64,000 nucleotides of DNA from Streptomyces sp. NBC_00190. GTDB taxonomy: Bacteria > Actinomycetota > Actinomycetes > Streptomycetales > Streptomycetaceae. Position numbers and translations under genes: made by a program. A model generated the notes under the pieces. It made no database searches and was not told where the DNA came from. It saw only the letters and a program-made list of their open reading frames with translations. Below are positions 63,203 to 64,000 of the stretch, one piece after another (the stretch's first letter is position 1; every line of letters starts with the position of its first letter). The DNA lies in NCBI RefSeq assembly GCF_036203305.1, contig NZ_CP108131.1, forward strand, positions 6,510,001-6,574,000, in the 5' to 3' direction.

Positions 63203-64000
63203 CAGACGGCCTCCAGGGGAAGGGGCAGGGTGACGGCCACGGCGGTGCCCTGGCCGTAGCCGGACTCCACGGTGAACAGCCCGCCCAGCGTCTCGGCGCG
63301 CGAGCGCATCGCGGGCAGGCCGAAGCCGCCCTCGCCCGACGGGGCGGAGGAGAGGTCGAAGCCCTGCCCGTCGTCCACGATGTCCAGGGTGACGGAGGCG
63401 TCCATGAAGGTGAGCGTGATCTCGGCCCGCCGGGCGCGCGCGTGGCGCACCACATTGGCCAGCGCCGACTGCGCGATCCGCAGCAGGGCCACCTCGTACG
63501 GGGTGGGCAGCACCCGGGGCCTGCCGCTCAGCGAGAACCGCACCAGCGGCCCCGGCGCCCCCGAGCACAGCCGTTCCAGCGCGGCGGCGAGCGACCCGTG
63601 CTCCAGGTCCGGCGGGGTGAGGGCCCGTACGAAGCGACGTGCCTCGGCGAGGTTCTCCTGGGCGGCCTCCCGCGCCCGCGCGATGTGGGGCACGGCCGGC
63701 GACTCCACGGGAAGCGCCCGCTCGGCGGCCCGCAGCAGCAGCTGGATCGAGGACAGTCCCTGGGCCAGGGTGTCGTGGATCTCCCGGGCGAGCCGCTCCC
63801 GCTCGGCCAGGATCCCCGCGCCGCGCTCGGCCGCGGCCAGCTCCGCGCGGGTCGTGATGAGCTCCTCGATCAGCTCCCGCCGGCGTTCGCTCTCGCGGTA
63901 CAGCGCCTGGTAGCCCAGAACGGTCGCCACCGCCACGGCCCCGCCCAGCAGCGGCCCGAGGAAGGCCCCGGGCGTCACCGCGCTGCTGTGCGCGAGGAAA
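63202..64000 (-). CDS. NarL-type sensor histidine kinase (partial)
   Basis: At least 266 residues, open to the window edge; the N-terminus lies beyond 64000. Visible: part of a membrane helix (GGAVAVATVLGYQALY), then a coiled-coil linker, the HisKA_3 dimerisation motif EIHDTLAQGLSSIQLLL with the phospho-His, and a HATPase_c domain ending DGQGFD...GGFGLPAMRSRAETLGG. Kinase of the two-component pair with the regulator at 62573-63202. An internal GTG at 63978 is not the true start because the frame continues. Confidence 0.9.
   Translation of the reverse strand, partial: FLAHSSAVTPGAFLGPLLGGAVAVATVLGYQALYRESERRRELIEELITTRAELAAAERGAGILAERERLAREIHDTLAQGLSSIQLLLRAAERALPVESPAVPHIARAREAAQENLAEARRFVRALTPPDLEHGSLAAALERLCSGAPGPLVRFSLSGRPRVLPTPYEVALLRIAQSALANVVRHARARRAEITLTFMDASVTLDIVDDGQGFDLSSAPSGEGGFGLPAMRSRAETLGGLFTVESGYGQGTAVAVTLPLPLEAV

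Overview
The window reads as a Streptomyces-type (or closely related actinomycete) chromosome. It is GC-rich, uses GTG/TTG starts, is packed with ATGA/GTGA-coupled operons, and from about 26.3 kb on carries a contiguous purine-to-glyoxylate catabolic block typical of that genus. The organism is inferred from gene content only. No rRNA, tRNA or CRISPR array was found.

Accessory region, about 1-26.1 kb. The right end carries a tyrosine integrase, an excisionase-like protein and an XRE repressor. Next to them is a replication/mobilisation module: replisome-organiser-like protein, DnaC/IstB-type loader, iteron-rich non-coding tract, MobC-like protein and a frameshifted relaxase. This looks like an integrative mobilisable element; its left boundary is not visible. 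Its cargo includes (i) a three-gene HerA-type ATPase / NurA-type nuclease / D12-class adenine methyltransferase cassette (604-5335), a candidate anti-phage or genome-surveillance system; (ii) a compact operon (13663 down to 5869) with a radical SAM/SPASM enzyme, a 2OG-oxygenase-like protein, two kinase-like proteins, a 47-aa candidate precursor peptide, a HExxH peptide-hydroxylase-type protein and a serine hydrolase, which together look like an undescribed RiPP pathway; (iii) a TPR-type regulator coupled to an NAD(P)-dependent reductase, a flavoprotein, and decayed duplicates of the mobilisation region.

Core-like region, 26.3-64 kb. A LysE exporter with a divergent Lrp regulator, CorA, an AlkZ-like winged-helix protein and an acyl-CoA synthetase come first. 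Then a five-gene reverse operon (38862-34039) encodes a GHMP kinase, DMT exporter, fold-type II PLP enzyme, AlaX-type tRNA editing protein and PatB/MalY-like aminotransferase, with a divergent LysR regulator. I read it as a candidate pathway for a toxic amino acid with export and a tRNA-proofreading self-protection step.

Purine/glyoxylate block, 42.5-59.5 kb. Guanine deaminase-type amidohydrolase, a nucleobase permease, uricase, HIU hydrolase and OHCU decarboxylase take purines to allantoin. Glyoxylate is used through glyoxylate carboligase, tartronate semialdehyde reductase, hydroxypyruvate isomerase and malate synthase. A catalase sits in the middle and would remove uricase-derived peroxide. 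Two shared operator types tie this together: paired TTCCG-N5-CGGAA boxes 21 bp apart before gcl, hyi and aceB, and a TCAACA-N3-TGTTGA palindrome before both the catalase gene and the uricase operon.

The right end holds a MocA-like nucleotidyltransferase, a MocR-type regulator with its operator, a small membrane protein, and a NarL-type response regulator with a histidine kinase cut by the window edge.
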